A stretch of 64,000 nt of DNA from Ignavibacteriales bacterium (GTDB taxonomy: Bacteria > Bacteroidota > Ignavibacteria > UBA10030): positions 1 through 64,000 of the forward strand of contig JAPLFP010000360.1 in NCBI GenBank assembly GCA_026390585.1. Direction: 5' to 3'. The first letter of the stretch is position 1. Each line of letters starts with the position of its first letter. A program made the translations under genes and the position numbers. Below are positions 57,145-64,000 of the stretch, one piece after another. The notes beneath the pieces are model-generated. The model saw only the letters and a list, made by a program, of their open reading frames with translations. It was not told where the DNA came from and ran no database searches.

Positions 57145-58605
57145 ATGGATGTTTTCGAAACTCACAGCAGCCCGGTTGTCGTTGATGCTGGGGTACAGGA
57201 CGTTTGGCGGCAGTGCCTCAACAAAATTCAGAAACAGGTAACAAGTCTGGGTTACAAAACCTGGTTCCAGCCTATCGTTCCCATAAAACTGGTCGAAAAA
57301 GACATTACGGTCCAAGTGCCCAGCCAGTTCTTTTATGATTGGGTCGATCAACATTACAACGCGTTGATACGCGAGACGATTTCCTCGGTGTTGGGAGAGG
57401 GGGCAAAACTCTATTACTCGATTGCGTCTGAGGATGTCGAGCCAGTGTTGCAGATTGAGCAGGAGGCTCTAGGTCAACCGGCGTTGAGTCGCGAGGTTTC
57501 ACCCGCCACGCCGCAGTCACAGCCCTTTTTCCCGCCCCGCACGGCTTTCCGACAGTCCGACCAGCCGATTGCCCAGAGTAACCTGAATCCCCGTTACACC
57601 TTCGAGAATTTCATCAAGGGTGACAGTAATCAGCTTGCACGAGCTGCGGCTCTTGCTGTGGGCAACAATCCCGGGGGGACTTCATTCAACCCCTTAGTTG
57701 TCTACGGAGGTACCGGCCTTGGCAAGACCCACCTTATGCACGCCCTCGGCAACCACGCCATCGCCATGGGCAAAGCAAAGCGTGTTGTCTACGTTTCCAG
57801 CGAAAAATTCACCATCGAGTTTGTCGAGTCAATTCAATCCGACCGGGTCAACGAGTTCTCCACTTTCTATCGAAGTGTTGATCTTTTGATTGTTGATGAT
57901 ATTCAATTCTTTTCCGGAAAAGAAAAAACCCAGGACAACTTCTTCCACACATTCAACACGCTCTACCAGCTCGGTAAGCAGATAGTTCTTTCCTCTGACG
58001 TTCCTCCCAAGGAACTCAAGGGGTTGGATGACCGGTTAATCTCCCGGTTTCAGTCTGGTCTCACTGCCGACATTCAACCGCCAGATCTGGAAACCCGAAT
58101 AGCGATTCTTCGTAAGAAGAGCGAGGACAATAGGTTTGAACTTCCCCAGGATGTAGTTGACTTTATTGCTATAAACGTCACGAGTAACATTCGTGAACTT
58201 GAGGGATGCTTGATCAGTCTGATCGCCCGAGTGTCCCTCGACAACCGGGAAATCACCGTGGAACTCGCTCGCGATGTTCTCCGGATGGTCGTAAATGAGT
58301 CAAAATCCCCCATAAATATTGATCAAATTCAGCACATCGTGTGCGAGTTCTTTGACATACCCGAGGATCTCCTGCGCGCCAAGACTAGAAAACAAGAGGT
58401 CGTTAACGCGCGTCAGATTGCCATGTACCTTTCCAAGGAACTTACCAATTCCTCTCTCAAAACAATAGGTCTGCATTTTGGGGGAAGAGACCACAGTACG
58501 GTTATTCACTCCTGTCAGACAATCCACGACAGAATCACGAGTGATTCTGCCTTTAAACAAAACGTGGATCAACTTCGTAGGCGCATAGCGGTCGGCGGTC
58601 GCTGA
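57145..58605 (+). CDS. dnaA: Chromosomal replication initiator
   Basis: YTFENFIKGDSNQLARAAALAV, YGGTGLGKTHLMHALGNH, LLIVDDIQFFSGKEKTQDNFFHTFN, FGGRDHSTVIHSCQTIHD. Confidence 0.98.
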   Translation: MDVFETHSSPVVVDAGVQDVWRQCLNKIQKQVTSLGYKTWFQPIVPIKLVEKDITVQVPSQFFYDWVDQHYNALIRETISSVLGEGAKLYYSIASEDVEPVLQIEQEALGQPALSREVSPATPQSQPFFPPRTAFRQSDQPIAQSNLNPRYTFENFIKGDSNQLARAAALAVGNNPGGTSFNPLVVYGGTGLGKTHLMHALGNHAIAMGKAKRVVYVSSEKFTIEFVESIQSDRVNEFSTFYRSVDLLIVDDIQFFSGKEKTQDNFFHTFNTLYQLGKQIVLSSDVPPKELKGLDDRLISRFQSGLTADIQPPDLETRIAILRKKSEDNRFELPQDVVDFIAINVTSNIRELEGCLISLIARVSLDNREITVELARDVLRMVVNESKSPINIDQIQHIVCEFFDIPEDLLRAKTRKQEVVNARQIAMYLSKELTNSSLKTIGLHFGGRDHSTVIHSCQTIHDRITSDSAFKQNVDQLRRRIAVGGR

Positions 58606-59052
58606 GATTCTGTATACCTTTTTCAGATATCCGCTTGCCTATTTTTCTCCGCAAGTAGATGTATCCGCAAAAATCGGTTGTTGATAACCCGTCGACTATT
58701 GTGTGGATTGGTGTTTCTCCGTTGTTGATTCTTCGACTCATTTTGAATTATGGTGATGCGGACGTCTGACTTTGTTCACAAACATTACTATCCTCAACAG
58801 CTTACCCACATATATCTATATACAGATTGCGCCAAAGATCATATCTGTGACAGACCCATATTATCATCTCGACATTTTTATCAACAGTTTCCACACCCTA
58901 ACTAGTACAACTCTTCTTATTTAAAAAGATACTTAGTATATAGGGTTGGTTTTTCCCTTCTCTCTTCAAAAAAGGTTGTAAATGGCCTATTTTTTTACTA
59001 TTTTCATTCATCAAAGCCCTTTTGTCCATCTCGACAGAATAAGGAGAATGGA
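58606..59052. promoter_or_regulatory. Putative oriC-type dnaA-dnaN intergenic region, AT-rich with DnaA-box-like sites
   Basis: TGTTGATAA 58679-58687, TTACCCACA 58802-58810, TTATCAACA 58878-58886 (each 1 mismatch to TTATCCACA or its complement), plus AT-rich stretch 58915-58995. Confidence 0.6.
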
Positions 59053-60168
59053 ATGAAATTCACGGTTTCGAGCAACGAGTTACAAAAAGCCTTGGCGAAG
59101 GTCAGCGGTGTTGTTCCCTCGAAGTCAACTCTCCCCATCCTCGAAAATATTCTTTTCAAACTTTCAAAGAACACCCTCCAACTCGCAGCGACGGATCTTG
59201 AAGTATCAATGGCTGCATCACTCGATGTGAAGGGGAGTGATGATGGATCAATTGCGGTGCCGGCTAAACGTCTGATGGAGACAATACGAGCACTGCCGGA
59301 TATTCAACTTCTCTTCAATGCTGACGTTGCATCCAACAAGGTTCGGATGATTACGGACATGGGTGAATATGTGTTGATGGGAGAGTCGAGTGAAGAGTTT
59401 CCGACAATACCACAAGTAAAGGGCGAAGAAAAAATCACATTAAGTGGTGAGATGCTGAAAAATTTAATTCATCGCACACTATTTGCAGTGAGCAGCGATG
59501 AACTCAGGCCAGCCATGACCGGCGTACTTCTCCAGATGAAGGACGGTGATCTGCGAGCCGTTGCGACCGATGGCCACCGGCTGGTACGTATTCAGTATAC
59601 AGGATTAAAACAACCAAAACTGCAGTGGAACATTATCGTACCCGCCAAGGCACTGAATCTAGTTTCGCGCTCAGTGGAGAACGAAATGAACACAATGTCT
59701 GTCGACGGTACGCACGTACAATTCACTTTTGGGACGACAACGCTGACGTCGCGCGTAATTGAAGAAAGCTATCCAAACTACGAATCTGTTATCCCGTTGG
59801 ATAATGATAAGAAACTGGCCGTCGGAAGAGACCTTCTCCTTGCTGCGGTTCGCCGCGTAGCTCTTTACTCAAGTTCCACAACACATCAGGTCCGATGCTC
59901 ATTGCGCAAGAACGAGCTGAGGGTCATGGCGGAAGACATTGATTTCGGTGGTGAAGCAAAGGAGAAAGTTCCCTGTGATTATAGCGGCGAGGAGTTGGAA
60001 ATAGGCTTCAACTCAACCTATTTGATAGATATCCTCTCGCATCTCGACGGCGAGGAGGCTGAATTTAAACTCGGGACCTCTGTCCGCGCTGCGATTATTA
60101 CACCAGCGCATCAGCGAGCAAGTGAAGACGTCCTCATGCTTGTCATGCCCATGCGGTTGAACACATAG
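59053..60168 (+). CDS. dnaN: DNA polymerase III sliding clamp (beta)
   Basis: MKFTVSSNELQKALAKVSGVVPSKSTLPILENILF...ATDGHRLVR...VMPMRL. Confidence 0.97.
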   Translation: MKFTVSSNELQKALAKVSGVVPSKSTLPILENILFKLSKNTLQLAATDLEVSMAASLDVKGSDDGSIAVPAKRLMETIRALPDIQLLFNADVASNKVRMITDMGEYVLMGESSEEFPTIPQVKGEEKITLSGEMLKNLIHRTLFAVSSDELRPAMTGVLLQMKDGDLRAVATDGHRLVRIQYTGLKQPKLQWNIIVPAKALNLVSRSVENEMNTMSVDGTHVQFTFGTTTLTSRVIEESYPNYESVIPLDNDKKLAVGRDLLLAAVRRVALYSSSTTHQVRCSLRKNELRVMAEDIDFGGEAKEKVPCDYSGEELEIGFNSTYLIDILSHLDGEEAEFKLGTSVRAAIITPAHQRASEDVLMLVMPMRLNT

Positions 60169-60259
60169 GCGTACGTGACCGTGCGACAGATTTTATGAAG
60201 GTAGCCCCATCTCGCAGAACGGGAGCGGGGCTATCGCATTGTAAGCGCCATCAGGGAAC

Positions 60260-61411
60260 GTGAAGATCCGCGAAATCCACGTACACAAATTCCGCAATCA
60301 CGCACAAACCGATGCCATTTTTGGCGAGCGTGTCAACGCGTTGCTGGGTCAAAACGGCGAGGGCAAAACAAATTTGCTCGAAGCCATCTCATACCTATGC
60401 CTGACAAAGAGTTTCTTTGGCAGCACAGATGGTATTGTAATGCAAATTGGCGAAGAACGGTTTGAGGTTTCCGGAGAACTTGAAGGGGACACGGGAATTC
60501 GGTACCACGTTGCTGTGGCCTATGAACACGCAGACAATGAAAAAGAGTTTTTCATCAACAGGACGCGCGTAGAGAAGTTTTCTGATGTTGTGGGACAGTT
60601 TCCGGTGGTTGTGCTTTCGCCTGAGTCGGGAGCTATTACAACTGGCGGGCCGGCAGACCGTCGCCGATTTTTGGATTTTGTGATCTCACAAGCCAGCAAG
60701 GTGTATCTAGAAGATCTCCTGGAGTACAGGCGCGTACTGAGGCAACGCAACAAGGTGCTTTTCGACAGCAAGGCGTCACGAACGGACGCATCTGACCTAT
60801 TGGAACCGTGGAACGAGGAACTCGTCGATCGGGGGGTGCGGATCGTGCATCGGCGGAACCTGTTTCTTGAAGAACTTCAGCCGATGGTTGCAGAGTCCTA
60901 TGGGTCGATTGCGGGGAGAGTTGAAAACCCAATGATGAGGTATGAATCGTCGGTGGGTAGCGAAGAACTGGCGTCGGAGGAAGCAATCAGACAGGCATTT
61001 CTCAAGGAGCTGAAACGGAAAGCGGGTGAGGAGAAGAGATTTGGTATAACATTGGTCGGTCCACACCGCGACGAACTGTTGCTTGAAATTAACAACCTGG
61101 GCGTTCGTTCTCACGCATCGCAGGGGCAACACAAGACATTTCTCATCGCATTGAAGGTTGCGGAGTTTCTCTACCTGCAGAGTAAGCGTAACGAAAGACC
61201 GATTTTACTGCTTGATGATATTTTTACAGAACTTGATGAGCAACGAGCAGAAAAGCTGCTCGTCCTGACGGGGTCGGTCGGGCAGTCGTTTATTACAACA
61301 ACCAGCGGAAGCGTCTTTCCGCCGGACTTCAATTGGGCAAGCGAAAACAAGCGGTTTGTTGTGCACGGAGGAACAGTAGAATATGAAGGCGCGCGGGTCC
61401 TCACGCACTAA
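60260..61411 (+). CDS. recF: DNA replication/repair protein RecF (GTG start)
   Basis: IHVHKFRNHAQTDAIFGERVNALLGQNGEGKTNLLEAISYLCLTKSF, SQGQHKTFLIALKVAEF, ILLLDDIFTELDEQR. Confidence 0.95.
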   Translation: MKIREIHVHKFRNHAQTDAIFGERVNALLGQNGEGKTNLLEAISYLCLTKSFFGSTDGIVMQIGEERFEVSGELEGDTGIRYHVAVAYEHADNEKEFFINRTRVEKFSDVVGQFPVVVLSPESGAITTGGPADRRRFLDFVISQASKVYLEDLLEYRRVLRQRNKVLFDSKASRTDASDLLEPWNEELVDRGVRIVHRRNLFLEELQPMVAESYGSIAGRVENPMMRYESSVGSEELASEEAIRQAFLKELKRKAGEEKRFGITLVGPHRDELLLEINNLGVRSHASQGQHKTFLIALKVAEFLYLQSKRNERPILLLDDIFTELDEQRAEKLLVLTGSVGQSFITTTSGSVFPPDFNWASENKRFVVHGGTVEYEGARVLTH

Positions 61412-61682
61412 GTCTGTGGGCGACGCGATTGAGGAGCTTGTCGCGCAGCTAGGCATTAAGAAAAAACTCCACGAACAGGACGCGTTCGTGGTTTGGGATC
61501 AGGCGGTTGGGGAGCGCATAGCAAAGGTTGCGACACCGACGCGCATGCTGCGGGGAACACTTATTGTGAGCGTGAAGTCTGGTGCATGGCGGAACGAACT
61601 GAGCATGAGGAAGCAAGAGATCATTCGTCGGATCAACGAACTCGTGGGCGACGAAATCTTGAAAGACATCAAATTTCAATAG
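61383..61682 (+). CDS. DUF721 (DciA-like) family protein
   Basis: GDAIEELVAQLGIKKKLHEQDAFVVWDQAVGERIAKVATPTRMLRGTLIVSVKSGAWRNELSMRKQEIIRRINE; between recF and gyrB. Confidence 0.88.
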   Translation: MKARGSSRTKSVGDAIEELVAQLGIKKKLHEQDAFVVWDQAVGERIAKVATPTRMLRGTLIVSVKSGAWRNELSMRKQEIIRRINELVGDEILKDIKFQ

Positions 61683-63779
<2,097 letters not shown>

Positions 63780-63824
63780 CAGGAACGAAACGCGGGTCGT
63801 AGAACAGTTCAAACAGGAAGACGA

Positions 63825-64000
63825 ATGGCGAATTCGAACGAGAAAATCGTACCGGTAGATATCGAAGAAGAAATGAAAGGCTCGTACATCGATTATTCGA
63901 TGTCAGTCATTGTTGCCCGCGCGCTGCCCGATGTGCGTGATGGCTTGAAGCCGGTTCACCGCCGCGTGTTGTATGGAATGCAGGACCTTGGCCTGGCGAG
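63825..64000 (+). CDS. gyrA: DNA gyrase subunit A (5' end only)
   Basis: [58 protein letters not shown] runs off the window. Confidence 0.96.
   Translation, partial: MANSNEKIVPVDIEEEMKGSYIDYSMSVIVARALPDVRDGLKPVHRRVLYGMQDLGLA

Noticed and set aside
60202-60233. tagcccc...ggggcta hairpin between dnaN and recF as an intrinsic terminator
   Set aside because: No U-tract follows and dnaN-recF are usually co-transcribed; left as an unclassified hairpin.

Overview
The window carries a replication-origin neighbourhood and its left flank from an uncultured-type bacterium. Gene content resembles the Bacteroidetes/Chlorobi/Ignavibacteria group, but that placement is inference. On the right, rsmG-mnmG-mnmE-yidC-yidD-rnpA-rpmH read leftward and dnaA-dnaN-recF-DUF721-gyrB-gyrA read rightward, with DnaA-box-like 9-mers on both sides of dnaA. 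To the left are purNH, a mreBC/mreD-mrdA-rodA cell-shape cluster interrupted by a complete thrABC operon, pyrF, dxr-rseP, a secreted FecR / outer-membrane protein / CHASE2-adenylate cyclase cluster, dnaX, lon, a 5-oxoprolinase (pxpBC-MFS-pxpA) cluster and murQ. Most of the window is ordinary housekeeping sequence. Accessory material lies mainly at 25.5-39.6 kb. The most interesting candidates are (i) a minus-strand cluster of a TlpA-like thioredoxin, a stand-alone C39 peptidase, a 44-aa ORF overlapping the C39 stop, and a 103-aa secreted Cys-containing peptide; (ii) a domain shared by the FecR protein and the neighbouring OM protein next to a CHASE2 cyclase; (iii) a freshly decayed dodecin gene and a methyltransferase relic flanking a PorV/PorQ-like gene; (iv) thrABC inside the mre cluster; (v) a terminator-like hairpin in the lon leader. 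No CRISPR array, tRNA/rRNA or intact transposase was recognised by eye.
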